Positions 43,102 through 54,558 are shown, counted from the first letter of the stretch. The stretch: 64,000 bases of DNA from Streptomyces pilosus (GCF_014649835.1 NZ_BMTU01000008.1:62001-126000); one strand, 5' to 3'. Notes: generated by a model from the sequence alone, not told the origin. Numbers and translations: made by a program.

Positions 43102-44754
43102 CTAGAACTCCCCGGTCCTGTCGGTGCGCAGCCGCTCCAGCACGAGCAGCGCCACCGCGCACACGATCATCAGAATCGTCGACAGGGCCATCGCCTGACC
43201 GTAGTTGAGGTCCCCGGGCCGCCCCAGCAGCCGTGCCACGGCGACCGGCAGCGTCGGGTTCTCCGGCCGGGCGATGAACACCGTCGCCCCGAACTCCCCC
43301 AGCGACACCGCGAAGGCGAACCCGGCCGCGATCAGCAGCGCCCGGCGCACCATCGGCAGGTCCACCTCGCGCCACGCCCGCCACGGCGACGCCCCGAGCA
43401 CCGCCGCCGCCTCCCGCAGCCGTCCGTCCACGGCCCGCAGCACCGGCAGCATCGTCCGCACGACGAAGGGGACGCCGACCAGGGCCTGCGCGAGGGGGAC
43501 CAGGATCCAGGAGGCCCGCAGGTCCAGCGGCGGCTCGTCGAGGGCGATCAGGAACCCGAAGCCGACGGTGACCGCGGACACCCCGAGCGGCAGCATCAGC
43601 AGCGCGTCGAACCCGCGCACCAGCCGTCCCGCGTCCCGCCGGGTCAGCGCCACGGCGGCGAGGCCGCCGATCACCACGGCGATGGCCGTGGCGGCGACGG
43701 CGTACTGCAGCGAGTTGCCGACCGCCTCGATGGGCGGCACCAGGAACACGCCCCCCTCGTCCTCGGTCAGCGCCCGGTAGTAGCCGAGGCCGGCGCCGCC
43801 GAAGGAGCGTTGCACCAGCACGGCGAGCGGCAGCACGATCAGCACGGCGACGGTGGCGACGACCGCGCCGAGGAACGCCCACTGCCCGGCGCCGCGCGGC
43901 CGGCGCGCCGTGACCGAGGCGTCCACCAGCCGCAGCGCGGTCTCCCGGCGCCGTACGGTCCAGGCGTGCAGGGCGAGGATCGAGCCGACGGCGACGAACT
44001 GGATCATCGTCAGCACGGCGGCCGTGGAGAGGTCGAAGATCTCCGAGGTCTGCCGGTAGATCTCCACCTCCAGGGTCGAGAAGGCGGGCCCGCCGAGGAT
44101 CTGCACCACGCCGAAGGAGGTGAAGGTGAAGAGGAAGACCATCAGCGTGGCCGCGGCCACGGCGGGCGCGAGGGCGGGCAGGGTGACCGTCCGCCAGGCC
44201 CCGAACCGGGAGGCGCCGAGCATCCGCGCGGCCTCCTCCTGCCGCGGGTCGAGCTGGGACCAGAGTCCGCCGACGGTGCGGACGACGACGGCGTAGTTGA
44301 AGAAGACGTGCGCGAGCAGGATCGCCCACACGGTGGTGTCCAGCCGGACGCCCCCCAGGTCGTCGAGGAGTCCGCCGCGTCCCACCAGCGCCAGGAACGC
44401 CGACCCGACGACGACCGTCGGCAGCACGAACGGCACGGTGACCACGGCGCGCAGCACCTGCTTGCCGGGGAAGTCGTAGCGCGCGAAGACGTAGGCGCCG
44501 GGCAGCGCGACGAGGAGGGTGAGGGCGGTGGAGGCGAGCGCCTGCCAGGTGGTGAACCACAGCACCTGGCGGACGTCCGGCTGCGCCAGCACGTCCGCGA
44601 TCCGGCCGGGCTGCCAGGCCCCGTCGGTCCTCAGTCCGCGCGCGACGATCGCGGCGACGGGATAGGCGAAGAAGACGGCGAAGAACGCGACCGGCACGGC
44701 CATCAGGCCGAGCCGCGCCGCGCTTCCGCGCCGCCGCGCCGAGGCCCGTGTCAC
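43102..44754 (-). CDS. thiP: Thiamine-type ABC transporter permease, double MetI domains
   Basis: This encodes a 550-residue permease that carries two MetI-type transmembrane domains in one chain (EAA loops at DPRQEEAARMLGASRFGAWR and GRLREAAAVLGASPWRAWR), as in ThiP and FbpB-type iron permeases. About 12 helices are expected. The GTG start at 44754 overlaps the stop of the binding-protein gene (GTGA). The TPP riboswitch upstream favours thiamine over iron. Confidence 0.92.
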   Translation of the reverse strand: MTRASARRRGSAARLGLMAVPVAFFAVFFAYPVAAIVARGLRTDGAWQPGRIADVLAQPDVRQVLWFTTWQALASTALTLLVALPGAYVFARYDFPGKQVLRAVVTVPFVLPTVVVGSAFLALVGRGGLLDDLGGVRLDTTVWAILLAHVFFNYAVVVRTVGGLWSQLDPRQEEAARMLGASRFGAWRTVTLPALAPAVAAATLMVFLFTFTSFGVVQILGGPAFSTLEVEIYRQTSEIFDLSTAAVLTMIQFVAVGSILALHAWTVRRRETALRLVDASVTARRPRGAGQWAFLGAVVATVAVLIVLPLAVLVQRSFGGAGLGYYRALTEDEGGVFLVPPIEAVGNSLQYAVAATAIAVVIGGLAAVALTRRDAGRLVRGFDALLMLPLGVSAVTVGFGFLIALDEPPLDLRASWILVPLAQALVGVPFVVRTMLPVLRAVDGRLREAAAVLGASPWRAWREVDLPMVRRALLIAAGFAFAVSLGEFGATVFIARPENPTLPVAVARLLGRPGDLNYGQAMALSTILMIVCAVALLVLERLRTDRTGEF

Positions 44755-45836
44755 CTCAGTACGAGCGAGGTCCACGACTTGACCCACTGGTCACGGTTCT
44801 CGGCGATCTTCGCCGGCTCCATGGTCTGCGGGTTCTCCGCCCGCGGCCCGAACTTCACGAACTCCTCGGGCACCTCGGCGTCCTCCCGCACCGGGTGGAC
44901 GAACATGTTGAGCGGCATGTCGTCCTGGAACGTCCTGCTGATCAGGAAGTCGAGCAGCGCCTTGCCGCCCTCGGGGTTCTTCGCGTTGGCCAGCAGCCCC
45001 GCGTACTCGACCTGGCGGAAGCAGGTGTCCTCGGCGACGCCGGTGGGGGCGGTGTCGGGGCGGGGGTCGGCGTAGATGACCTCGGCGGGCGGCGAGGAGG
45101 CGTAGGACACCACCAGGGGCCGGTCGGCGCCGGCCTTCCTGCCGCCGGCCGAGCCGGAGAACTCCTCGTTGTAGGCCTGCTCCCAGCCGCCGGCGACCTT
45201 GACGCCGTTGGCCTTCAGCTTCTTCCAGTAGTCCTGCCAGCCGTCGTCGCCGTACTTCGCGGCCGTCCCGAGCAGGAAGCCGAGGCCGGGCGAGGAGGTG
45301 GAGGCGTTCTCGACGACGAGGAGGTCCTTGTACGCGGGCTCGACCAGGTCGTCGAAGGTCTTCGGCGGGGTCAGGTCGCGCTCGGCGAACCAGGCCTTGT
45401 CGTAGTTGACGCAGATGTCGCCGCTGTCGACGGGGGTGACCCGGTGCTCGTCCTCGTCGACCCGGTACTCGGGCAGGATCCGGTCGGACCCCTCGGCCTC
45501 GTACGGCTGGAACAGCCCGTTGTCGAGGGCGCGGGAGAGCAGGGTGTTGTCGACGCCGAAGAGGACGTCGCCCTGGGGGTTGTCCTTGGTCAGGACGGCC
45601 TTGTTCACGGCCTGCCCGGCGTCCCCGTCCTCGAGGACCTTCAACCGGTAGCCCGACTGCTTCTCGAAGGCGGCGACGACGTCCTCCGACACCGCCCACG
45701 AGTTGTGGCTGACGAGGGTCACGGTCCTGGACCCACTGCCGTCGCCGCCGCCCGCGTCGCCGGACGACCCGCACGCGGACAGCGTGACCAGTCCCAGCCC
45801 CACGGCCGCGACCGTGACCTTCTTGGTGATGCCCAC
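44751..45836 (-). CDS. thiB: Thiamine-type ABC transporter binding lipoprotein
   Basis: This encodes a 361-residue binding lipoprotein with lipobox LSAC at about residue 21 and a mature fold like ThiB (TVTLVSHNSWAVSEDVV, DVLFGVDNTLLSRAL). The region SGDICVNYDKAWF contacts ligand in ThiB relatives. The start is GTG at 45836 with a strong AGGAGGAA site, which lies in the arm of a hairpin (45841-45861) that could hide it. It is the first gene of the TPP riboswitch operon. Confidence 0.92.
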   Translation of the reverse strand: MGITKKVTVAAVGLGLVTLSACGSSGDAGGGDGSGSRTVTLVSHNSWAVSEDVVAAFEKQSGYRLKVLEDGDAGQAVNKAVLTKDNPQGDVLFGVDNTLLSRALDNGLFQPYEAEGSDRILPEYRVDEDEHRVTPVDSGDICVNYDKAWFAERDLTPPKTFDDLVEPAYKDLLVVENASTSSPGLGFLLGTAAKYGDDGWQDYWKKLKANGVKVAGGWEQAYNEEFSGSAGGRKAGADRPLVVSYASSPPAEVIYADPRPDTAPTGVAEDTCFRQVEYAGLLANAKNPEGGKALLDFLISRTFQDDMPLNMFVHPVREDAEVPEEFVKFGPRAENPQTMEPAKIAENRDQWVKSWTSLVLR

Positions 45837-45870
45837 TTGATTCCTCCTGGAGGGACCAGGAAGAGACGCG

Positions 45871-45909
45871 GCCCTGCCCGGGACCCCTGGGCGGAGTCCC
45901 GGGCAGGGC
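45871..45909 (-). terminator. Hairpin of the TPP riboswitch expression platform
   Basis: A perfect 14-bp stem (GCCCTGCCCGGGAC with its complement) lies between the TPP aptamer and the thiB ribosome site. It can act as a terminator, or form only when the aptamer folds. A second short stem (TTCCTGG with CCAGGA at 45841-45861) covers the Shine-Dalgarno sequence. Confidence 0.6.
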
Positions 45910-45929
45910 GCAACAGCTCGAGTGATGAC

Positions 45930-46018
45930 CGATCTCCCTACCCAGAATGACCTGGGCCAGGTTCGGAGGGTCTGCGGCCGGTGCCGCACTCTCAGCGCTG
46001 TGGCGCTCCCCTGTCGGA
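45930..46018 (-). ncRNA. TPP riboswitch aptamer
   Basis: Read on the minus strand, the region has the conserved order of the THI-box: ACAGGGGAGC near the 5' end, GCTGAGAGTGCGG, ACCCTCCGAACCTGG, a short CAGGTCATTCTG segment in place of the usual GATAATACC element, and the closing GGTAGGGAGATCGG. Paired ends and the two sensor arms can be drawn. It sits about 95 bases upstream of thiB and should switch off the transporter when thiamine pyrophosphate is abundant. Confidence 0.95.
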
Positions 46019-46045
46019 ATATGAAGATGTACTTGCTCGCGTCAC
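46018..46045 (-). promoter_or_regulatory. Predicted promoter of the thiamine transporter operon
   Basis: On the minus strand GTGACG (46045-46040) and CATATT (46023-46018) are spaced by 16 bases. Transcription would start near 46011, at the first bases of the aptamer. The -35 lies immediately after the rlmN stop codon. Confidence 0.6.
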
Positions 46046-46046
46046 C

Positions 46047-47153
46047 CTACCGCTCGGTCGCGGCGAGCTGACCACACGCCCCGTCGATCTCCTGACCACG
46101 GGTGTCCCGGATCGTGACCGGCACACCGTGAGCGGCGATCGCCTCCACGAACGCCTTCTCGTCCTCGGGACGGGAGGCGGTCCACTTGGAGCCGGGCGTG
46201 GGGTTGAGCGGGATGAGGTTGACGTGCACGGGACGGCCCTTGAGCAGCCGCCCGAGGCGGTCACCGCGCCAGGCCTGGTCGTTGATGTCCCGGATGAGCG
46301 CGTACTCGATGGACAGCCGCCGGCCCGACTTCGCCGCGTACTCGAACCCGGCGTCGAGGACCTCGCGCACCTTCCACCGCGTGTTCACGGGGACGAGGGT
46401 GTCGCGCAGCTCGTCGTCGGGGGCGTGCAGCGAGATGGCGAGGCGGCACTTGAAGCCCTCGTCGGAGAACCGGTTGATGGCCGGCACCAGCCCGACCGTG
46501 GACACAGTGATCCCGCGCTGCGACAGGCCGAGCCCGTCCGGCTCGGGGTCGGTGAGCCGGCGGATGGCGCCCACGACCCGCTTGTAGTTGGCGAGCGGCT
46601 CGCCCATGCCCATGAACACGATGTTGCTGAGCCGCGCGGGCCCACCGGGCACCTCACCGTCCCGCAGCGCCCGCATGCCGTCCACGATCTGGTGCACGAT
46701 CTCGGCGGTGGACAGGTTGCGGTCCAGGCCGGCCTGCCCGGTCGCGCAGAACGGGCAGTTCATGCCGCAGCCGGCCTGCGAGCTGATGCACATGGTCACC
46801 CGGTCCGGGTAGCGCATCAGCACGGACTCGACGAGCGTGCCGTCGAACAGCTTCCACAGCGTCTTGCGGGTGGTGCCCTCGTCGGTCGACAGGTGCCGGA
46901 CGACCGTCATCAGCTCCGGGAGCAGCGCCTCCTGGAGCCGGCCGCGCGAACCGGCCGGGATGTCGGTCCACTGCTCCGGGTCGTGCGCGTACCGCGCGAA
47001 GTAGTGCTGCGACAGCTGCTTGGCACGGAACGCCTTCTCACCGGCCCCGACGACCGCCTCCTTCCGCTCGGCGGGCGTGAGATCGGCAAGGTGCCGCGGC
47101 GGCTTCTTGGCTCCGCGCGGCGCTACGAAAGTGAGTTCTCCGGGCTTAGGCAT
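46047..47153 (-). CDS. rlmN: 23S rRNA (adenine2503-C2)-methyltransferase
   Basis: This encodes a 368-residue radical SAM enzyme that methylates A2503 of 23S rRNA and A37 of some tRNAs. The iron-sulfur cluster cysteines are C129, C133 and C136 (CGMNCPFC). The second methyl-carrying cysteine lies in the GACGQL motif near the C-terminus. The sequence [11 protein letters not shown] is the family signature. The start is ATG at 47153. Confidence 0.97.
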   Translation of the reverse strand: MPKPGELTFVAPRGAKKPPRHLADLTPAERKEAVVGAGEKAFRAKQLSQHYFARYAHDPEQWTDIPAGSRGRLQEALLPELMTVVRHLSTDEGTTRKTLWKLFDGTLVESVLMRYPDRVTMCISSQAGCGMNCPFCATGQAGLDRNLSTAEIVHQIVDGMRALRDGEVPGGPARLSNIVFMGMGEPLANYKRVVGAIRRLTDPEPDGLGLSQRGITVSTVGLVPAINRFSDEGFKCRLAISLHAPDDELRDTLVPVNTRWKVREVLDAGFEYAAKSGRRLSIEYALIRDINDQAWRGDRLGRLLKGRPVHVNLIPLNPTPGSKWTASRPEDEKAFVEAIAAHGVPVTIRDTRGQEIDGACGQLAATER

Positions 47154-47431
47154 GGCTGTACCAGTGTCGCAGATCGACTCGGGTGCCCCTGTGGCTGTCT
47201 GTTCCGTGCAGGCGCGGGCGAAGGTGCGGTCCGGTGAGAGGTGGGCTTCGGGACCTGTCAGCGCACGGGGAGCCGTGATCACCAACGGCCTTCCAGGACT
47301 GACATCCCGTGACCGGGAGCCCTTCGGGCGTGCCTGAGATCCCTCGTGCGGGACGGGGCCCAAGGGCGCGAGCCGGGGGCATTCCGGCCGTTCCCCGGTC
47401 CGTGGGAAAGGCCGCTGGAATACTCGCTGCC

Positions 47432-48103
47432 ATGACCGACTCACAGGACCGGACGCACCTGGCAGCGTACGAGGTGATGCGGCGGGAGCACCCCGAGCTG
47501 TTCCGCAACGACCAGAGCGGCGACGGCATCGACATCGTCGACCCACGAACGGTGGAGGTCCCCGGAGAGCTCGGTGTCCTCTACAGCGACGCACACATCC
47601 GGCTGCTCCGGGACCCGGTTCGCTTTCCCGACGGGCGGACGGGGGCGTACCTGAGGATTCTCGGCTCCACCCAGGCGCCAGGTGCGGCCGTGCTGCCGCT
47701 GCTGGAGGGCCGCGTCGTCCTGCTGGAGAACTACCGGCACGCCACCCGCGCGTGGCACCTGGAGATTCCCCGGGGCTTCGGCACGGAGGGGCTGGCGGCC
47801 GAGGAGAACGCGCTCAAGGAGCTGGAGGAGGAGATCGGCGTGCGACCGCTGTCCCTCACTCCGGTCGGAGCCGTCCACCCCGACACCGGGATGCAGTCCC
47901 ACCTCGTGCGTCTCTTCGTGGCCGATCTGGCGGCGATCGGTGCCATGGAGACGGCCGCCGGCATCCGCCGGGCGGTGCTGCTCACCCCTGATGAGCTCGA
48001 CAGCAGGATCCTGGACGGGTCCGTGACCGACGGTTTCACCCTGGCCGCCGTGGCCCAGGCCCGTCTCAGGAACCTCCTGCGCTCGGTTCGCCAGTCCCCG
48101 TAA
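47432..48103 (+). CDS. Nudix hydrolase with an atypical Nudix box
   Basis: This encodes 223 residues. The Nudix helix runs from G115 to V137 ([15 protein letters not shown]). The first conserved glutamate of the box (GX5E) is replaced by leucine L121, and R by K129, while the EE pair for metal binding is intact. The preceding EIPRG resembles ADP-ribose pyrophosphatases. The gene is convergent with the 504-residue protein gene; the two stops are 12 bases apart. It lies between rlmN and cdsA, probably as part of an accessory insertion. Confidence 0.88.
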   Translation: MTDSQDRTHLAAYEVMRREHPELFRNDQSGDGIDIVDPRTVEVPGELGVLYSDAHIRLLRDPVRFPDGRTGAYLRILGSTQAPGAAVLPLLEGRVVLLENYRHATRAWHLEIPRGFGTEGLAAEENALKELEEEIGVRPLSLTPVGAVHPDTGMQSHLVRLFVADLAAIGAMETAAGIRRAVLLTPDELDSRILDGSVTDGFTLAAVAQARLRNLLRSVRQSP

Positions 48104-48115
48104 CGGGACTCGTCT

Positions 48116-49630
48116 CTACGGCTCGTCGGTCTCCGGTGCGTTGAGGGTGGCGATCTGCTCGTCCTCACCGTCCGCCTCACGCCGGACGAACCCAGCCTCC
48201 TGCAGCCGCCTGACGAGAGCCACCCAGTCGTCTCGGGTCCGCTGGAGCTTCACCTGCATCAGGTCCACGCTCGTCTGCAGCTCCCGCTCGGCGCGGCGCT
48301 GGTCCCGCCCGACCACAGAGAAGCGGACCACCGCCCGGGACGCCTCGGCCGCCACGGAATCGGCCACCTGACCGACGACCTCGATCTGGGGCTCGTCGTG
48401 GAAGATGAGGGAGATCACCGAGCCGAGGGTGTGGAGACTCACCTTGATGACGGGCTGCCACCGGTCCGCCTCGTCCGCGCGCCGTGTGCCGACGAACTCC
48501 GCGAGCCGCTCGGCCACGGCCACGTACCGGTCATAGACTGCCTGGCCCTGGACGGTGAACCGCTCCGGCGTCTTGAGCATCTCCTGCGGTTCCCTGAGGA
48601 GATCCAGCAGGCTGTTCTTGTACCGCATCCACTCGTCGGTCCCCCTGGCGCGACGCACGTGCTCGAGTTCGAGACCGGTGAGACCGACGTCCAACGGCCT
48701 CTGGATTAACGCGAAGGCCTGCTGCCTGAGCATGTGGACGAACTCGTCCACCGATGCTCCCCCGCCCCGCGCGATGGCCCGGTCCACCTCCTGCAGGGCC
48801 GTGCGGTCCAGCGAGTCGGTGGGGGTCAGGGGGTAGCGGCTCATGGCGTCCGGCAGGGCGACGCCGTACTTCAGGTCGGCGAGCTGCTTCAGTTCGGCCG
48901 CGAAGGGCTTCGTCCGGTCGTAACGACCGTCCGCGGGGTCGGACCCGTCGACGACGACGAACTCACGGTAGAAGTCCTCCCTGCTGACCAGTTCCTGCTC
49001 CGCCGCCCACCTGCTGACCTCGATCAGCCGGGCCTTCAGGAGCCGGGCCCCCTCTTCGTCCAGCGCGAAGTCGCGCTGCAGGCTCTCCGGGTCGAAATCC
49101 GGTAGCACGAGCAGCTGGCGGCGGAACGGACGCTGGAGTTTGACTCGGGTCAGATCGCCGTTCTCCGTGTTGTCCCACGACAGTCGCAGGCAGCTGCCCC
49201 GTGTGTCCCCCACCACGTCCCGCCAGGCGCGTACGCCCTCGGGCTGCACGGTGAAGTCCTCCTCCTGCACCAGGGTGTCTTCCCTGTAGAGGTAGGGGAT
49301 GATCACCGATTCGGCGAGCAGGGACTTGAACGCCTCCCGCGATTCGCCGCCGTCCCGGAAGTCCTGATACACGGCCTGGTTGTTCAGGAAGAAGGCACGG
49401 TTGACGATGACCTGCTGCGCGTTGAGGAGAGCCCTCAGGTACTCGTGCCGCACCGCGAGCTGCCGCTGCCCCGTCACCCCCGGGTCACGCAGCGACTTTC
49501 CCTTGTTCAGCATGGAGGCGAGCAGTTCCTGCGGCACCCACTGGTTGTCCAGGCACTGGGCGACCACCGCCACGGGTTCGAGGTCACTGTTGACGATTTT
49601 CGTGAAGTCCGTACCCGGCACATATGCCAT
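48116..49630 (-). CDS. Conserved-looking protein of unknown function with a TTA codon
   Basis: This encodes 504 residues, rich in charged helices, without signal peptide or membrane segment. Features include LLNAQQVIVNRAFFLNNQAVYQDF (in two parts at about residues 75-100), IIPYLYREDTL, a central segment with DPADGRYDRTKPF, and a C-terminal helix set ending VALVRRLQEAGFVRRE. I recognise no domain or catalytic motif. Codon 308 (48707-48709) is TTA, rare in Streptomyces and read only by the bldA tRNA, so translation is likely limited to late growth. The GC content looks somewhat lower than that of its neighbours. The start is ATG at 49630 after GGGGGA; longer upstream frames lack a ribosome site. 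Confidence 0.8.
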   Translation of the reverse strand: MAYVPGTDFTKIVNSDLEPVAVVAQCLDNQWVPQELLASMLNKGKSLRDPGVTGQRQLAVRHEYLRALLNAQQVIVNRAFFLNNQAVYQDFRDGGESREAFKSLLAESVIIPYLYREDTLVQEEDFTVQPEGVRAWRDVVGDTRGSCLRLSWDNTENGDLTRVKLQRPFRRQLLVLPDFDPESLQRDFALDEEGARLLKARLIEVSRWAAEQELVSREDFYREFVVVDGSDPADGRYDRTKPFAAELKQLADLKYGVALPDAMSRYPLTPTDSLDRTALQEVDRAIARGGGASVDEFVHMLRQQAFALIQRPLDVGLTGLELEHVRRARGTDEWMRYKNSLLDLLREPQEMLKTPERFTVQGQAVYDRYVAVAERLAEFVGTRRADEADRWQPVIKVSLHTLGSVISLIFHDEPQIEVVGQVADSVAAEASRAVVRFSVVGRDQRRAERELQTSVDLMQVKLQRTRDDWVALVRRLQEAGFVRREADGEDEQIATLNAPETDEP

Positions 49631-49824
49631 CTGTCGTCCCCCTTTGTGTCGGCACATCGCTCGGGGTTCTTCACAGCCGGCCCTGCCCCGAAACGCTCGC
49701 ATCCATGATTCATGTTGTGCGATCGGACCCGGCGACAACAGTGACCTTCTGATGGGAATTGTTGGAATTTCGAACTCGTCGTCACTCGGACGACTTCCGT
49801 ACGACGGGAGGGCCGGAAAGCGCC

Positions 49825-49857
49825 GATGGCCCGGCGCCGTGGCGGCGCCGGGCCATC
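49825..49857. terminator. Terminator after cdsA
   Basis: A perfect 14-bp stem (GATGGCCCGGCGCC) with the loop GTGGC lies 25 bases after the cdsA stop at 49883. It separates cdsA from the promoter region of the 504-residue protein gene. Confidence 0.88.
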
Positions 49858-49882
49858 ACCCGCGATCAGGAAGGTCGGAGGG

Positions 49883-51007
49883 TCAGCCGGACCCCACGAA
49901 CAGCACCAGCAGCAGCCACACCACCGGTGCCGTCGGGAGCAGGCTGTCCAGGCGGTCCATGATGCCGCCGTGGCCCGGGAGGAGGGTGCCCATGTCCTTG
50001 ATGCCCAGGTCGCGCTTGATCATGGACTCGCCGAGGTCGCCCAGGGTGGCGCTGGCGGCGACCGCGAGGCCGAGCAGCAGGCCCTGCCACCAGCTGCCGC
50101 CGTCGATCAGGAACTCCATGCACAGCGCGCCCGCGGCCATCGCGAAGCCGATCGCGCCCAGCAGGCCCTCGCGGGTCTTGCCGGGGCTGATCCGCGGGGC
50201 GAGCTTGTGGGTGCCGAAGCGCCAGCCGACGGCGTACGCGCCGGTGTCGCTGACCACGGTCAGCAGGAGGAAGGTCAGGACGCGCCAGGCCCCGTCGTCG
50301 GCGGTGAGCATCATCGCGACGAAGGTCGCCAGGAACGGGACGTAGAACGCCGCGAAGACACCCGCCGTGACGTCCTTGAGGTACCCCTCGGGGGGTGCCG
50401 TCATCCGCCAGACGAGTACCGCCAGTGTGGTGAGCGCCATGGCGACCCAGGCGCCCTCCGCCCCGCCCGCGTACCCGGCGGCGACCATGGCCGCGCCGCC
50501 GAGGGCGAGGGGGACGAGGGGCGCGTTGATGCCCCTGCGTTCCCGCAGGCGCGACGTGAGTTCCCACAGGCCCACCACGACGGCGACGGCGACCACGCCG
50601 ACGAAGACGGCCTTGACGACGAAGAGCGACGCGATGATCACGGCGCCGAGTCCGACGCCGACGCCTATCGCGGCGCCGAGGTCGCGACCCGCGGTTTTCT
50701 TCTGCGGGGCGGGCGCCGGCTGCGGGGCGTCGGGCATGGGCTCCGGATTCTGCGGCACCTCCCCACGGTGGGGCCGTGCCTGCGGCGTCTCGTCTCGGAA
50801 CAGGGGGCCGCTCAGCCGAGCGGCCCCCCGGTCCACATCCTGGTCTCCGCCGTGGTCGGGTACATCGGGCACGACGGGCATGGGGCGAGTCTGCTGCGCG
50901 TAGTGCGCATCGTACGCGGGACCCGCCGGGGCGGTCCCCTGGCCGGGCCCGTGGTCGGGCGGGCCCCAGTACCCGGTCTGCGGCGTCCCCCAGGAAGAGT
51001 CGTTCAT
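49883..51007 (-). CDS. cdsA: Phosphatidate cytidylyltransferase
   Basis: This encodes a 374-residue membrane enzyme that makes CDP-diacylglycerol from phosphatidic acid and CTP. The C-terminal signature (SMIKRDLGIKDMGTLLPGHGG) is intact. About 130 disordered residues rich in Pro, Gln and Asp precede the first helix, an extension usual in actinomycetes. The ATG overlaps the frr stop (ATGA). It is the last gene of the pyrH-frr-cdsA unit. Confidence 0.95.
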   Translation of the reverse strand: MNDSSWGTPQTGYWGPPDHGPGQGTAPAGPAYDAHYAQQTRPMPVVPDVPDHGGDQDVDRGAARLSGPLFRDETPQARPHRGEVPQNPEPMPDAPQPAPAPQKKTAGRDLGAAIGVGVGLGAVIIASLFVVKAVFVGVVAVAVVVGLWELTSRLRERRGINAPLVPLALGGAAMVAAGYAGGAEGAWVAMALTTLAVLVWRMTAPPEGYLKDVTAGVFAAFYVPFLATFVAMMLTADDGAWRVLTFLLLTVVSDTGAYAVGWRFGTHKLAPRISPGKTREGLLGAIGFAMAAGALCMEFLIDGGSWWQGLLLGLAVAASATLGDLGESMIKRDLGIKDMGTLLPGHGGIMDRLDSLLPTAPVVWLLLVLFVGSG

Positions 51008-51564
51008 CAGACCTCGAGCAGTTCCGCTTCCTTGTGCTTCAGGAGCTCGTCCACCTGGGCGACGTACTTCGCGGTGGTGTCGTCGAGCTCCTTCTCCGCA
51101 CGGCGGCCCTCGTCCTCGCCGACCTCGCCGTCCTTGATCATCTTGTCGATGGCGTCCTTGGCCTTGCGGCGCACGGACCGGATGGAGACCTTGGCGTCCT
51201 CACCCTTGCTCTTGGCGACCTTGATGTAGTCGCGGCGGCGCTCCTCGGTCAGCTCGGGGAACACCACACGGATGATGTTGCCGTCGTTGCTCGGGTTGAC
51301 GCCCAGGTCGGAGTCGCGGATCGCCTGCTCGATGTTGCGCAGCGCGGTCTTGTCGAACGGGGTCACCACGGCCATGCGCGGCTCGGGCACGGAGAACGAG
51401 GCCAGCTGGTTGATCGGCGTCGGCGCGCCGTAGTAGTCGGCCACGATCTTGTTGAACATCGCCGGGTGCGCACGGCCGGTGCGGATCGCGGCGAAGTCCT
51501 CCTTGGCGACCACGACGGCCTTCTCCATCTTCTCCTCGGCCTCGAGGAGGGTCTCTTCGATCAC
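51007..51564 (-). CDS. frr: Ribosome recycling factor
   Basis: This encodes the 185-residue recycling factor, which splits the post-termination ribosome with EF-G. The conserved core [15 protein letters not shown] and [14 protein letters not shown] motifs are present. The start is GTG at 51564, which gives the family length and has AGGAG 6 bases upstream; the frame remains open upstream to 51669. The stop overlaps the cdsA ATG. Confidence 0.95.
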   Translation of the reverse strand: MIEETLLEAEEKMEKAVVVAKEDFAAIRTGRAHPAMFNKIVADYYGAPTPINQLASFSVPEPRMAVVTPFDKTALRNIEQAIRDSDLGVNPSNDGNIIRVVFPELTEERRRDYIKVAKSKGEDAKVSIRSVRRKAKDAIDKMIKDGEVGEDEGRRAEKELDDTTAKYVAQVDELLKHKEAELLEV

Positions 51565-51683
51565 CACTTGCTCCTGCGTGTCTTGAGTAGGCCCGGCTGT
51601 CGTCCTGGTCGGGGCGGCGGCCGGCTGCGTCGCGTCTTCTTCCTGCACGGTTCCCGACCGGCAGGACATTGTCCATCCCCCGG

Positions 51684-53469
<1,786 letters not shown>

Positions 53470-53569
53470 GAGTCTGTGAATCTTTCTCGAAGTCTGGCGG
53501 GTCGGAGGTTCGCGGGGTCAGCGACCTGCGGGAGGGCAGGTGTCCGACGCACCGCCTGCCTACGGGTGA

Positions 53570-53606
53570 ACGGCGGGAGCGGTCCGGATGTCACCGCTCC
53601 CGCCGT
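53570..53606 (-). terminator. Attenuator-like hairpin between rpsB and tsf
   Basis: A perfect 14-bp stem (ACGGCGGGAGCGGT with its complement) with a 9-base loop lies 20 bases after the rpsB stop. It probably makes tsf expression lower than that of rpsB. Confidence 0.8.
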
Positions 53607-53625
53607 CAACGGCTCTGACGGGAGG

Positions 53626-54558
53626 TCAGGCCTGCTCGGCCTCGGCAGCGGGAGCCTCGGCGGCAGGAGCCTCGGCCTCGGCAGCGGGGGCCTCAGCCTC
53701 GGCGGCGGGGGCCTCGGCCTCGGCGGCGGGGGCCTCAGCCGGCTTCTCGGCCTCGGCGGCGGCCGGAGCGGCCTCCTCGCCCTTCTTCTCGCCCTCGAGC
53801 AGGTCGCGCTCCCAGGCGGCGAGCGGCTCACCGGCGGCCTTGTCGCCCTTGCCCTCGGTGGCGACACCGGAGCGGGCGATGAGGCCCTCGGCCACGGCGT
53901 CGGCGATCACGCGGGTGAGCAGGGTGACGGAGCGGATCGCGTCGTCGTTGCCCGGGATCTTGTAGTCGACCTCGTCGGGGTCGCAGTTGGTGTCGAGGAT
54001 GGCGACGACCGGGATGTTGAGCTTCCGGGCCTCGCCGACCGCGATGTGCTCCTTCTTGGTGTCCACGATCCAGACGGCGCTGGGCACCTTCTGCATCTCG
54101 CGGATACCGCCGAGGGTCTTCTCCAGCTTGGCCTTCTCGCGGGAGAGGACCAGCAGCTCCTTCTTGGTGAGGCCGGAGGCGGCCACGTCCTCGAAGTCGA
54201 TCTGCTCGAGCTCCTTGAGGCGCTGCAGACGCTTGTAGACGGTCGAGAAGTTGGTGAGCATGCCGCCCAGCCAGCGCTGGTTGACGAAGGGCATGCCGAC
54301 GCGGGTGGCCTGCTCGGCGATGGCCTCCTGCGCCTGCTTCTTCGTGCCGACGAACATGACCGTGCCGCCGTGGGCGACGGTCTCCTTGACGAACTCGTAG
54401 GCGCGGTCGATGTACGACAGCGACTGGAGCAGGTCGATGATGTAGATGCCGTTGCGCTCCGTGAAGATGAAGCGCTTCATCTTCGGGTTCCAACGACGGG
54501 TCTGGTGACCGAAGTGGACGCCGCTCTCCAGCAGCTCCCGCATCGTGACGACGGCCAT
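53626..54558 (-). CDS. rpsB: Ribosomal protein S2
   Basis: This encodes a 310-residue S2. The conserved start [20 protein letters not shown] and the zinc-free core are normal up to about residue 255. The last 50 residues are an Ala/Glu/Pro-rich tail coded by 21-bp tandem repeats. Typical S2 proteins are near 240 residues; a long acidic tail is common in actinomycetes, though its length varies. The start is ATG at 54558 with AAGGAG; the longer frame upstream is not coding. Confidence 0.97.
   Translation of the reverse strand: MAVVTMRELLESGVHFGHQTRRWNPKMKRFIFTERNGIYIIDLLQSLSYIDRAYEFVKETVAHGGTVMFVGTKKQAQEAIAEQATRVGMPFVNQRWLGGMLTNFSTVYKRLQRLKELEQIDFEDVAASGLTKKELLVLSREKAKLEKTLGGIREMQKVPSAVWIVDTKKEHIAVGEARKLNIPVVAILDTNCDPDEVDYKIPGNDDAIRSVTLLTRVIADAVAEGLIARSGVATEGKGDKAAGEPLAAWERDLLEGEKKGEEAAPAAAEAEKPAEAPAAEAEAPAAEAEAPAAEAEAPAAEAPAAEAEQA
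53669..53731. repeat. 21-bp tandem repeats in the rpsB 3' end
   Basis: Three units (53669-53689, 53690-53710, 53711-53731) differ at one or two positions and have the form GCCTCNGCCTCGGCNGCGGGG. They encode Ala-Pro-Ala-Ala-Glu-Ala-Glu blocks on the minus strand. Partial copies flank them. Confidence 0.85.

Noticed and set aside
46047-49882. Possible integrated mobile element around the Nudix/504-residue gene pair
   Set aside because: No integrase, transposase, tRNA target or flanking direct repeat could be seen, so only an accessory insertion is claimed.
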